Assembly: GCF_001665785.1 (NCBI RefSeq)
Contig: NZ_LZSO01000034.1
Span: 1 to 64,000, forward strand
DNA: 64,000 nt
Source: Mycolicibacterium peregrinum
GTDB taxonomy: Bacteria; Actinomycetota; Actinomycetes; Mycobacteriales; Mycobacteriaceae
Reading direction: 5' to 3'
The notes below the pieces were generated by a model. It saw only the letters and a program-made list of their open reading frames with translations, did no database searches and had not been told where the DNA came from. Positions 8,127 through 16,064 of the stretch are shown piece by piece (positions within the stretch are counted from its first letter, which is position 1; each line of letters begins with the position of its first letter). Made by a program: the position numbers and the translations under genes.

Positions 8127-9098
8127 GTGGTTGTGCAGACCCTCATCGACTTCGACCGCGCGCCGGTTTTCGCCATCCCGACCATCGAGCCGGTCGGTGG
8201 GCTCACCGTGCGCGAGGGAATGCTGATCGAAGGCCCGCAGGGGTGGGGGGAATTCAGCCCGCTTCCGCACGAGAGCGCGCTTGGCCGCTGGCTCACGTCA
8301 GCCACCGAGCCGGGAACCGTCGGCTGGCCCGACCCGGTGCGTGGCCGAGTGCCCATCGCGATCACCATTCCCGCCGTGCACGCCGCACGGGCGCACGAGA
8401 TTGCCGCGGCATCGGGTTGTCGGACCGCGGCGGTCGAAGTGGGTGTCGGGGGACTGGCCGAGGACCTTGAGCGGGTCCGTGCCGTGCGCGAAGGCCTCGG
8501 TGCGGGCGGTGCCCTCAGGTGCGACGCCAAGGGGCGGTGGGATCCGGCCACCGCGGTCAGCGCCATCGCCGCCCTCGATCGAGCGGCCGGCGGACTGGAG
8601 TTCGTCACGCAGCCGTGCCCGACGATCGATGAGCTGGCGCAGGTGCGGCGCCGCGTCGAGGTGCCCATCGCGGCCGGGGAGACCATCCGCGAATCCGACG
8701 ACCCGATGGCCCTGAGCCTCGGTGAGGGGGCCGACATCGCCGTGCTCGCGACCGGTCCGTTGGGTGGGGCCCGGCGCGCGTTGCGCGTCGCCGAGGCGTG
8801 CGGGTTGCCCTGCGTGGTCACCTCGACGCTGGAAACCACCATCGGACTCGGTTCGGGGCTCGCGCTGGCGGGGGCGTTACCCGAGTTGGCGTTCGCGTGT
8901 GAGTTGGGCACCAGGGGATTCCTCGCCGGCGATGTCGTCGCGGATTCGCGGTCCCTGGTCACCGTCGATGGCTACCTGCCTGTGGCGCCGATGCCGCCTG
9001 CGCCTCAGCCCGACCGACTCGAGCAGTATGCGGTCACCGACCCGGCCCGGCTGGCGTGGTGGCGCGAGCGCCTGCAGTGTGCCATTTCCGCGTCGTGA
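8127..9098 (+). CDS. MenC-like (o-succinylbenzoate synthase family) protein with lost catalytic residues
   Basis: A 323-residue enolase-superfamily protein that aligns over its whole length with MenC, the menaquinone-pathway enzyme making o-succinylbenzoate. Almost every catalytic position is replaced. The KxK pair of the second barrel strand is A102-V-E104 (RTAAVEV); the first metal ligand Asp133 is kept (CDAKG); the second ligand Glu is Thr161 (FVTQPC); the third ligand Asp is Gly184 (IAAGETIR); and the last catalytic Lys is Ala208 (AVLATGPLGG). The fold-defining residues around these sites are intact and there is no frameshift, so it looks like a maintained pseudoenzyme rather than decay. 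The functional menC should be elsewhere in the genome. The start is GTG 8127 or 8133. Confidence 0.8.
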   Translation: MVVQTLIDFDRAPVFAIPTIEPVGGLTVREGMLIEGPQGWGEFSPLPHESALGRWLTSATEPGTVGWPDPVRGRVPIAITIPAVHAARAHEIAAASGCRTAAVEVGVGGLAEDLERVRAVREGLGAGGALRCDAKGRWDPATAVSAIAALDRAAGGLEFVTQPCPTIDELAQVRRRVEVPIAAGETIRESDDPMALSLGEGADIAVLATGPLGGARRALRVAEACGLPCVVTSTLETTIGLGSGLALAGALPELAFACELGTRGFLAGDVVADSRSLVTVDGYLPVAPMPPAPQPDRLEQYAVTDPARLAWWRERLQCAISAS

Positions 9099-9258
9099 AC
9101 TGCGCTGATGTGACCTCGGGTGGGAAGCCGCGGGGCTGAGCGCAGCAACCTCCGCCGAACAGATTCAAGTAGCGCACTACGCATGTGTGCGGCGTGGCGT
9201 CGACTCGAGAATCGACGTGGTCAGCTACCGCTGGCAGGAAGATCCAACGGAGGATGCC

Positions 9259-9582
9259 ATGTCGTTGTTCGCCAAGCTGTCGGAACTCCGGGCCGTGAAG
9301 ACCCAGGACTCCGCGGGGACCGACGAGCTCAGTATCAGCAGGGCTGACGGGTTTCAGTTCAAGGCTGTGTCGATGTGCCAGGGGGATGTGGTGGATCTGG
9401 ACCGGCTGCTGCCGTTCGACGGCCAGTTGGAGATCGTGTTGAGGGAGGTGGACGCGCGTACCGACGAGATGCAGGATGTGGGCTCGATATTCATCCGCTC
9501 GGACGAGTTGGGTCGGGGCGAGCTCACCCAGCAGTTCAGCGGCGCGGGCGCACTCTACGACCTCACGTACAAGGTCATCTGA
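9259..9582 (+). CDS. Hypothetical protein
   Basis: A 107-residue soluble acidic protein that I do not recognise. ATG 9259 follows a good ribosome binding site (CGGAGG). It has no signal peptide or membrane segment, one cysteine (SMCQGD), and a beta-rich-looking body (GQLEIVLREVD, GSIFIRSDELG) ending in LYDLTYKVI. It lies between the MenC-like gene and a convergent kinase-like gene. An open extension upstream to 9187 lacks a start with a ribosome binding site. Confidence 0.6.
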   Translation: MSLFAKLSELRAVKTQDSAGTDELSISRADGFQFKAVSMCQGDVVDLDRLLPFDGQLEIVLREVDARTDEMQDVGSIFIRSDELGRGELTQQFSGAGALYDLTYKVI

Positions 9583-9599
9583 CCGCTGAGTCCGGAGCG

Positions 9600-10493
9600 T
9601 CAGTCCTGAACGGCCTTGGCGATCGCCACACATCGGGTCAGCTCGTCGATGTCGGGCGCCGGTGTTTCGGTCAGCTCCCACATCGCGTTCTGCATCACCC
9701 GCACGATGGTCCAGGCCCGCGCCCGGTCGGCATCCAGGCCGGCTGCGTCGACCAGGGCCGACAACCGGCGCCGCACCCCGTCGCGAACGTAACCCGCCAG
9801 CTCGTCCCATCGGTTCCACAGCATCGGCGCAACCTCGTAGTGGGGGTCGCCGTTCATCGGCTTGGGGTCGATCGCCAGCCACGGCTCGCGGTCACCGGCG
9901 AGGACGTTCTCGTAGTGCAGGTCGCCGTGGATCACGGTGGCGGTGGCGCCGGAATCGGCGATCAGGTCCCTGCCGAGCGTGATCGCCTGTTCGACGAGTC
10001 GTCGTGGAACCGGGGCGTTGCGGGGGAGACGTGCCAGGTCAGCCGTCGTCCGGGACGTGTAGTCGGCCAGCGACCGCAGCTGGGGCAGCGGCGACACATG
10101 GATCCGGGCGTAGATCCCGGCGACGATCTCACACGCCTCGATATCCCAGAGCTCGTTGAGATTTCGGTGGTGTAGCCGTTCCAGCAGCATCGTCCGTCGG
10201 TGCGGATCGGCCCGCAGTAACCGGACCGCTCCGGCTCCCGCCCACCGTCGTAACGCGAGGTGCTCGTGTTCGGACTCGTCATCCGGGAACGCGGCCTTGA
10301 GGACTGCGGGCACACCCTCGTCGGTGCGTACCGGTAGGACGATCGAGCAGTAGCCGTGATCGGCGGGCCCGTCGGCGTTCAGGTCCCATTCGTCGAACTG
10401 GGTCCGGATCAGTCGTGGCAGGCCATCGACCCATGATTGCCATTGCGGTCCCCGCGTGCCCATCGCACGCACGCCTCCCGGCAGATCGATCAT
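9600..10493 (-). CDS. Aminoglycoside/hydroxyurea phosphotransferase-type kinase
   Basis: A 297-residue protein of the APH(6)/hydroxyurea kinase family with the protein-kinase-like fold. Visible elements are PAVLKAAFPDDESEHEHLALRRW (ATP-binding Lys and helix C Glu), TMLLERL (hinge), the catalytic loop VIHGDLHYENVL with its Asp, and WLAIDPKPMNGDPHYEVAP, the DFG-equivalent Asp. The family phosphorylates small hydroxylated molecules such as streptomycin; resistance should not be assumed. ATG 10493 is preferred, because the longer frame to 10562 would run into tpx. Confidence 0.82.
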   Translation of the reverse strand: MIDLPGGVRAMGTRGPQWQSWVDGLPRLIRTQFDEWDLNADGPADHGYCSIVLPVRTDEGVPAVLKAAFPDDESEHEHLALRRWAGAGAVRLLRADPHRRTMLLERLHHRNLNELWDIEACEIVAGIYARIHVSPLPQLRSLADYTSRTTADLARLPRNAPVPRRLVEQAITLGRDLIADSGATATVIHGDLHYENVLAGDREPWLAIDPKPMNGDPHYEVAPMLWNRWDELAGYVRDGVRRRLSALVDAAGLDADRARAWTIVRVMQNAMWELTETPAPDIDELTRCVAIAKAVQD

Positions 10494-10555
10494 CGTGGTC
10501 CATCGTCGCACCCCGGCCCACCCGCTCGGCATCCGGTTTTGACAGACTGTGCCCC

Positions 10556-11047
10556 ATGGCACAGATCACCTTCAAAGGAAACCCCATCAACACGGTCGGC
10601 GACCTGCCGGCAGTCGGTAGCTCCGCCCCGAGCTTCTCGGTCACCGGTACCGACCTCGGTGCCGTCACCAACGACCAGTTCGCGGGCAAGTCGGTGCTGC
10701 TGAACATCTTCCCGTCGGTGGACACCGGGATTTGCGCCGCCAGTGTGCGCACCTTCAACGAACGGGCCGCTGCCGCCGGAGCCACGGTCTTGTGCGTGTC
10801 GAAGGACCTGCCCTTCGCGCTGAGCCGTTTCTGCGGGGCCGAAGGCATCGAGAACGTCATCACCGCGTCGGCTTTCCGGGACAGCTTCGGAGAGGATTAC
10901 GGAGTCACCATGTCCGACGGTCCGATGGCCGGTCTGCTGGGACGCGCCGTCGTCGTCATCGGCGCCGACGGCAAGGTGACCTACACCGAGCTGGTGCCCG
11001 AGATCGTTCAGGAACCCGACTACGACGCCGCGCTGGCCGCACTCTGA
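10556..11047 (+). CDS. tpx: Thiol peroxidase Tpx
   Basis: A 163-residue atypical two-cysteine peroxiredoxin that reduces hydrogen peroxide and alkyl hydroperoxides using thioredoxin. The peroxidatic Cys60 is in FPSVDTGICAASVRTF, and the resolving Cys93 in LSRFCGAEG; a third Cys80 also sits where the M. tuberculosis enzyme has it. Length and the C-terminus (TELVPEIVQEPDYDAALAAL) match the family closely. ATG 10556 is the family start. A strong hairpin follows the gene. Confidence 0.97.
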   Translation: MAQITFKGNPINTVGDLPAVGSSAPSFSVTGTDLGAVTNDQFAGKSVLLNIFPSVDTGICAASVRTFNERAAAAGATVLCVSKDLPFALSRFCGAEGIENVITASAFRDSFGEDYGVTMSDGPMAGLLGRAVVVIGADGKVTYTELVPEIVQEPDYDAALAAL

Positions 11048-11059
11048 TCGTCGTCACCT

Positions 11060-11092
11060 TTCCTCACCGGCGCGCCCCGCGCCGGTGAGGAA
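11060..11092. terminator. Strong bidirectional hairpin between tpx and tenA-like gene
   Basis: A perfect 14-base inverted repeat (TTCCTCACCGGCGC and its complement) with a five-base loop GCCCC lies between the two convergent genes. No U tract follows on either side. Its position fits a shared intrinsic-type terminator. Confidence 0.8.
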
Positions 11093-11103
11093 CCGGCCGG
11101 CGC

Positions 11104-11787
11104 TCAGATCGGCCACTGCTCGCGGCGATACGCCGCGTCGAAGAACATCCATTCGTATTTCGCCGTGACCTCGAAATGGGCTCGTGCGGCGGCCTCGTCC
11201 GCCCCGCCCAGTGTCAGTCCCAGCCGATCGGTCAGTTCGAGCACCTCGGCAACCGTGGCGGCGAACTCGTCGCCCCCGTAGCTGTCGATCCAACGCTGAT
11301 AGCGCCGATCGGGCGAACCGCGCTCCAGCAACGCCGCCCCGACGCGGGCGTAGATCCAGTAACAGGGCAGGACCGCCGCCAACCCTTCGGCGAAGGTGCC
11401 GCTGTAGGCAGCGGCCAGCAGATAGCTCGTGTAGGCGCGTGTGGTCGGGGTGATCGGTGTGGCGTTCAACGCCTCGATGTCCAGCCCCAGTTCGGGGAGC
11501 AGCTCGCTGTGCAGGCCCAACTCGACATCGAAGACCTCGGCGGCATGCCGGGAGAACATCGCGGTCTCGGCCAGGGTGGGGGCTTTGGCGGCGACGATGG
11601 CCAACGCTCGGGCATAGTCGCGCAGATAGTGCACGTCCTGTGCCACGTAGTGGGCGAACGCCGCGTCGTCCAGGCTGCCGTCGGTCAGGCCGGTCAGGAA
11701 CGGGTGCGCGAGGATCGCGGCGAATGTCGGCTCGATCGGCTCCCAGAGCCGGGAAGACCAGGATTGCGGATGCGCGTCGGAATGCAT
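11104..11787 (-). CDS. TenA/thiaminase II family protein
   Basis: A 227-residue all-helical TenA-family protein. Members hydrolyse thiamine breakdown products, usually aminopyrimidines, for salvage of the pyrimidine half of thiamine. The active-site Cys142 is in AAVLPCYWIYARVG, the substrate Asp51 in VAQDVHYLRDYA, and the late acidic helix KYEWMFFDAAYRREQW ends the protein as expected. ATG 11787 is the start. No other thiamine gene is adjacent, so it may work alone in salvage. It is convergent with tpx across a hairpin terminator. Confidence 0.87.
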   Translation of the reverse strand: MHSDAHPQSWSSRLWEPIEPTFAAILAHPFLTGLTDGSLDDAAFAHYVAQDVHYLRDYARALAIVAAKAPTLAETAMFSRHAAEVFDVELGLHSELLPELGLDIEALNATPITPTTRAYTSYLLAAAYSGTFAEGLAAVLPCYWIYARVGAALLERGSPDRRYQRWIDSYGGDEFAATVAEVLELTDRLGLTLGGADEAAARAHFEVTAKYEWMFFDAAYRREQWPI

Positions 11788-12134
11788 GCCACCATCGTGT
11801 CAGGTCATCCGCAAACGGGGTGCGCCCTCTCGGCCCGGCCTGCACCACAACGATTTTCGCTGCGGTCGAAGCCAAATGAGATCTCCCCCCGACGCTTTGC
11901 CGAGGGGGAGGGTGGCCACCCCCGCGCGCAGCGCACACGGCGGCGCCGAAGCTGCCGGCGCAACGCCTGCCCACGGCCGTTGCGGTAACTGTTGGGTCAC
12001 GGTCCTGCATCTGATCGAGTCTGTGCCCCAATCCAATTGGGCAAAACCGCTACTGAGCGGTACAAATGGTTGACCCGGCTGACAGCGACCAGCAGCCGGT
12101 GTCGCCTTCCGGTGGTCGAGAGAGTTGATGTTCG
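11788..12134. other. Intergenic leader region with several hairpins upstream of the RipD-like gene
   Basis: There is no convincing gene in these 347 bases. They hold an inverted repeat CTCCCCC/GGGGGAG near 11883-11910 and, closer to the downstream gene, three perfect hairpins: CCCAAT-CCA-ATTGGG (12027-12041), CCGCT-ACTG-AGCGG (12047-12060) and CCGGCTG/CAGCCGG (12075-12099). The cluster suggests a structured 5' leader for the gene at 12135, but I cannot match it to a known riboswitch. Confidence 0.45.
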
Positions 12135-12761
12135 ATGAGACGTACCTTTGCCCTGCTGTTCGGTCTGGCATTCCTGGTAGCGGCTCCCGGACTGGCCGGC
12201 GCCGCACCGATCGAACGCCCGACCGGCAACCAACGCTATGTCGATGTGGTGATTGCCCGTGCGATGTCACAGCGCGGCGTGCCCTTCAGCTACGGCGGTG
12301 GCGACGTGAACGGGCCGACCCGTGGTGTCGCCCGCTCTCTGCCCGCCGCGGGCCTGGCTCCTGCCACCCCGCCGCTGGCGGGTGGCGGTCTGACACCGGG
12401 CCTTTCGACTCCCGCGGTGACCGCTCCTGTCGCTCCGGTTCTGACCCCGGGTCTCGGCCTGGCGCCCGACCCGTCGGCAAACGTGGTGGGGTTCGATGCC
12501 TCCGGTCTGATCGTGTACGCCTTCGGCGGGGTCGGGGTGAAGATGCCGCGGTCGTCCGGTGAGCAGTACAAGGTCGGGCAGAAGGTGCTTCCGGCGCAGG
12601 CGTTGCCCGGTGACCTGATCTTCTACGGCCCTGAGGGCACCCAGAGCGTGGCGCTCTACCTCGGCAACAACCAGATGATCCAGGGCACCGAGCCCGCCGT
12701 CGCGGTCACGCCGGTGCGTGCCCAGGGGATGACGCCCTATCTGGTCCGCATCATCGCCTGA
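12135..12761 (+). CDS. RipD-like NlpC/P60 protein lacking catalytic Cys and His
   Basis: A 208-residue exported protein. Residues 1-23 form a signal peptide. The NlpC/P60 domain is present in two parts, YVDVVIARAMSQRGVPFSYGGGDVNGPTRG and VVGFDASGLIVYAFGGVGVKMPRSSG...GDLIFYGPEGTQSVALYLG, separated by a Pro/Gly-rich insert (about residues 65-115). The catalytic Cys is Ala122 and the catalytic His position is Ser171, so no endopeptidase activity is expected. M. tuberculosis RipD is likewise described as a non-catalytic peptidoglycan-binding protein, and this looks like its counterpart. ATG 12135 is the start. Confidence 0.85.
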   Translation: MRRTFALLFGLAFLVAAPGLAGAAPIERPTGNQRYVDVVIARAMSQRGVPFSYGGGDVNGPTRGVARSLPAAGLAPATPPLAGGGLTPGLSTPAVTAPVAPVLTPGLGLAPDPSANVVGFDASGLIVYAFGGVGVKMPRSSGEQYKVGQKVLPAQALPGDLIFYGPEGTQSVALYLGNNQMIQGTEPAVAVTPVRAQGMTPYLVRIIA

Positions 12762-12837
12762 CACCTGAGATCTGGTGCGTCCGAGGCGGCTCAACCCTCC
12801 GTAGGCTCTGAGCTGACGACGAGGAAGGCGCACAGCA

Positions 12838-13914
12838 TTGACAGACCAGACACCTGCGACCACGCGGACCGTATTTCCCGGTATCAGTTCCCGTGCCTGG
12901 GAGCATCCAGCGGACCGGACCGCGCTGACCGCGTTGCGTCGGCTCAAGGGATTCGATCAGGTCCTCAAGGTGCTGTCGGGAATGTTGCGCGAACGCAAGC
13001 ACCGGCTGCTGTACCTGGCCAGTTCGGCACGGGTGGGTCCGCGGCAGTTCGCCGACCTCGACGCGTTGCTCGACGAGTGCGTGCAGGTGCTCGACGCACC
13101 GGTACGCCCGGAGATGTTCATCATCCAGTCGCCGGAAGCCAATGCGTACTGCATCGGCATGGAGGACCCGTTCATCGTCATCACCTCGGGCATGTACGAA
13201 CTGATGACACATGACGAGATGCGCTTCGTGATCGGTCACGAACTCGGGCATGCACTCAGCGGCCACGCCGTCTACCGCACGATGCTCCACCACCTGCTGC
13301 GGTTGGCCTCGTCGTTCGGCTTCATCCCGATCGGTGGCTGGGCGCTGCGGGCCATCGTCGCGGCGTTGCAGGAATGGCAACGCAAATCCGAACTTTCGGG
13401 AGACCGTGCGGGCCTGCTGTGCGGACAGGACTTCGACACGGCGATCCGGGTCGAGTTGAAGCTGGCGGCCGGCCGGCACCTCGACAAGCTCGACTCGCAG
13501 GCGTTCCTGGCCCAGGCCCGTGACTATGACGCGACCGGCGACATGCGCGACGGGGTGCTCAAACTGCTCAACCTGGAAATGCAGACGCATCCGTTCTCGG
13601 TACTCCGGGCGGCGGCGCTGACCAAGTGGGTCGATACCGGCGGATACGGTGCGATCATGGCCGGCAACTATCCGCTGCGGTCCGAGGATGGGAACGCGAG
13701 TTGGACTGACGACGTCAGCGCGGCGGCACGCCATTACAAGGATGGTTTCGACCAGTCCAACGACCCGCTGATCCGGGGCATCCGGGACGGCCTGGGCGGG
13801 GTGGTCGACGGAGTGGGGCAGGCCGCGACGAGCGCGGCAGACTCGATGGGCCGCAAGATCTCCGAGTGGCGCCGCAACTCCCGGCCGAGTGACGACGAGC
13901 CGACCGGCGGGTAG
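12838..13914 (+). CDS. M48 family zinc metallopeptidase
   Basis: A 358-residue protein with a HEXXH zinc site, VIGHELGHALSGH (His134, Glu135, His138), and a downstream Glu/Asp in SELSGDRAGLLCG as the third ligand. That layout fits peptidase M48 (HtpX/Ste24 group). Hydrophobic stretches around residues 150-175 suggest weak membrane association. The C-terminal 60 residues are polar and rich in charged residues. TTG 12838 behind GAGGAAGG appears to be the start. It precedes a membrane-protein gene by 40 bases, which may be co-transcribed. Confidence 0.87.
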   Translation: MTDQTPATTRTVFPGISSRAWEHPADRTALTALRRLKGFDQVLKVLSGMLRERKHRLLYLASSARVGPRQFADLDALLDECVQVLDAPVRPEMFIIQSPEANAYCIGMEDPFIVITSGMYELMTHDEMRFVIGHELGHALSGHAVYRTMLHHLLRLASSFGFIPIGGWALRAIVAALQEWQRKSELSGDRAGLLCGQDFDTAIRVELKLAAGRHLDKLDSQAFLAQARDYDATGDMRDGVLKLLNLEMQTHPFSVLRAAALTKWVDTGGYGAIMAGNYPLRSEDGNASWTDDVSAAARHYKDGFDQSNDPLIRGIRDGLGGVVDGVGQAATSAADSMGRKISEWRRNSRPSDDEPTGG

Positions 13915-13954
13915 TTGCCGTCGGAGCAACGGTAAGCCCCTAGACTAGGCGCTC

Positions 13955-14737
13955 GTGGGCATCCTGTTTGGCTTCGCGCCGTGGATCATCTATTGGGTTC
14001 TCGTCGGCAACGTGCCGTTCCTGGTCGCCGTGCTGGTGGCGCTGGCCACGGCCATCGCGACCTTCACGATCAGCCGGATCTCCGGGGCGCCGGGGCGCAC
14101 CTTGGAGGTCGGTGCACTCGCGACCTTCGTCGTGCTGACGATCCTCACCCTGGTGCTGAGCCAGGATGTGATGGAGCGCTGGATACAGCCGCTGAGTACC
14201 GCGGGGATCTTCCTGGTCGCCCTGACCGGTCAGCTGATCGGCAAGCCGTTCGTGCTGGAGTTCGCCGCGGCGGGCCAGCCGCCCGGAGTCGTGGAAAGTG
14301 ATCTGTTCCAACGGATTGTGAAGATCCTGACCTGGATCTGGGTGGGCGCGTTCGCCGGGATGACGCTCTCCGCGGCGATACCCCCCTTGGTGCAGGGTGA
14401 TGCCACGCTCCTGGACACCAAGACGCCGTTGTCGTTCATCTGCTACTGGGTCATCCCGTTCACCCTGCTCGGGCTGGCGGCACTGGCCTCGCGGGTCCTG
14501 CCCGACCGGATGACGGCGGGCATGAACGACATCGTGCGCAAGACCACCTTCGTGGCGTTCTCCGAGGCCGAGATCGACCAGCTCTACTACCTGGCGCAGG
14601 AGCACGCCAATCGCGAGGTCGGCGCCGGGCAGGAAGCCTACGACGTCCGGGTCGGTGGATCGGCGACCCCGTTGGTGGGCGATGAATCCCGAGTGTCGTG
14701 GCCTTCGACGTACAAGGTGCGCGACCGCAAGAGGTAG
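13955..14737 (+). CDS. Hypothetical integral membrane protein
   Basis: A 260-residue membrane protein that I cannot assign to a named family. About six hydrophobic segments are visible (roughly residues 3-22, 24-42, 51-68, 75-95, 115-140 and 158-180), followed by a soluble C-terminal tail of about 75 residues rich in charged and polar residues. GTG 13955 is the start. It lies 40 bases after the M48 protease gene and ends five bases before the convergent CPBP protease gene. Confidence 0.7.
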   Translation: MGILFGFAPWIIYWVLVGNVPFLVAVLVALATAIATFTISRISGAPGRTLEVGALATFVVLTILTLVLSQDVMERWIQPLSTAGIFLVALTGQLIGKPFVLEFAAAGQPPGVVESDLFQRIVKILTWIWVGAFAGMTLSAAIPPLVQGDATLLDTKTPLSFICYWVIPFTLLGLAALASRVLPDRMTAGMNDIVRKTTFVAFSEAEIDQLYYLAQEHANREVGAGQEAYDVRVGGSATPLVGDESRVSWPSTYKVRDRKR

Positions 14738-14741
14738 TACC

Positions 14742-15428
14742 TCAGCGGTCCGGCATCATCCCCAGCAGTCCGAACATCATCACGAGGCCCGGCAGCAGGT
14801 TGGTCACCTGGTGGGCGATGATGCCGCCCCACAAACTTCCGGAGTAGAGCCGCGCCAACGCAATTGGGATGGCAACCACGAGCAGCAGTGGGGCCCGTTC
14901 GGGTTCGAGGTGGGCCAGCGCGAACACCAGGGTGGACACGATCACCGCGACGATGCGTCCCCACCGTTGCTCGAGCGCACCCCACAGCAGTCCGCGGTAC
15001 ACCACCTCTTCGCAAATCGGTGCGACGAAGGCGACCAGGAGCAGGACAGCCACCGCCAGCGGCCAGCCGGTCCGAACGCCCTCGTAGACCCCGCCGACCG
15101 CGGAGGTCGCGTCGGGACCGACGATCGCCTGGTACAGCAACGCTGCGGGCAGTGTGACGAACAGGCCGCCGATGCCGAACGCCAACCCGAGACCGGCGGC
15201 ACGCCAGGACCACTGCCATCGGAAGTCGATGCGAGGGCCGTTGCCGCGCCACTTCGCGATGGCAACGGCCAGACTCGCCGCGACGAGTGTCGGCACCCCG
15301 ATCGCCAGGGTGATCAACCAGGGCGGCGGCGGACCTGGGGGTGCGAAGATGCCGAACGCGGCCGAGATCAGCAGATAAACGGCCTCGACGGCGATGAAGG
15401 CGCCGAGGCCCCAGCGATGTGCGATCAC
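14742..15428 (-). CDS. CPBP family intramembrane glutamic endopeptidase
   Basis: A 228-residue membrane protein with the CPBP/Abi signature: ICEEVVYRGLLWG (Glu140-Glu141 and Arg145), FALAHLEP and GSLWGGIIAHQVTN (catalytic-type His). It has six or more hydrophobic segments. The family includes CAAX prenyl proteases and bacteriocin self-immunity proteins. Its GTG start overlaps the upp stop by four bases (GTGA), so it is translationally coupled as the last gene of the uracil operon, although nothing in its sequence explains that placement. Confidence 0.87.
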   Translation of the reverse strand: MIAHRWGLGAFIAVEAVYLLISAAFGIFAPPGPPPPWLITLAIGVPTLVAASLAVAIAKWRGNGPRIDFRWQWSWRAAGLGLAFGIGGLFVTLPAALLYQAIVGPDATSAVGGVYEGVRTGWPLAVAVLLLVAFVAPICEEVVYRGLLWGALEQRWGRIVAVIVSTLVFALAHLEPERAPLLLVVAIPIALARLYSGSLWGGIIAHQVTNLLPGLVMMFGLLGMMPDR

Positions 15429-16054
15429 TTGGTTCCGAAGATGCGATCACCCGCGTCGCCGACGCCGGGAACGATGTAGCCCTGCTCGTCGAGTTCCCGG
15501 TCCAGTGCCGCGGCGTAGATGGGCACGTCCGGATGCGCCTGCTGCATCGCGGCGACGCCTTCGGGACAGGTCAGCAGACAGACGAATTTGACGGAGCGGG
15601 GTGCGTACTCCTTGATGCGGTCGATCGCCGCGACCGCCGAATTGCCGGTGGCCAACATCGGATCCACGACCACCACGTCACGTTCGTGCAGATCAGCCGG
15701 CAGCTTGAAGTAATACTCCACGGCCACGCGGGTCTTCGGATCCCGGTAGAGGCCGATATGGCCGACGCGGGCGCTGGGCATCACGCTGAGCATGCCGTCC
15801 AGGATGCCGCTTCCGGCCCGCAAAATGGACACGAACACCAGTTTCTTGCCGTCGATCACGGCTCCGGTCGTGGATTCCAGGGGTGTCTCGATGTCGACGT
15901 CGTGGACCGGGATGTCACGCAGCACCTCGTAGCTCATCAGCATAGAGATCTCGTTCAGCAACTGGCGAAATCCCTTGGTGGACACGTCCTTCTGCCGCAT
16001 CAGGGACAGCTTGTGCTGCACCAGCGGATGATCGATGACGTGCAGGTTGCGCAT
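15425..16054 (-). CDS. upp: Uracil phosphoribosyltransferase
   Basis: A 209-residue enzyme converting uracil and PRPP to UMP. The PRPP-binding loop is VVVVDPMLATGNSAVAAID, the uracil-binding C-terminus is PGVGDAGDRIFGTK, and SILRAGSGILDGML is also diagnostic. ATG 16054 follows TAGGAGCG; a longer frame upstream overlaps the previous gene. It is the third gene of a tightly packed operon after URC1-like and URC4-like genes. In the URC uracil-degradation route this step provides the first nucleotide intermediate, so it may serve catabolism as well as salvage. Confidence 0.95.
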   Translation of the reverse strand: MRNLHVIDHPLVQHKLSLMRQKDVSTKGFRQLLNEISMLMSYEVLRDIPVHDVDIETPLESTTGAVIDGKKLVFVSILRAGSGILDGMLSVMPSARVGHIGLYRDPKTRVAVEYYFKLPADLHERDVVVVDPMLATGNSAVAAIDRIKEYAPRSVKFVCLLTCPEGVAAMQQAHPDVPIYAAALDRELDEQGYIVPGVGDAGDRIFGTK

Positions 16055-16064
16055 ATCGTCGCTC

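Noticed and set aside
10415..10555. Extended N-terminus for tpx
   Set aside because: Family members start at the position of ATG 10556, and the extension would run through the promoter.
11788..12134. A short gene upstream of the RipD-like gene
   Set aside because: No start with a ribosome binding site gives a credible protein; the hairpins favour a leader.
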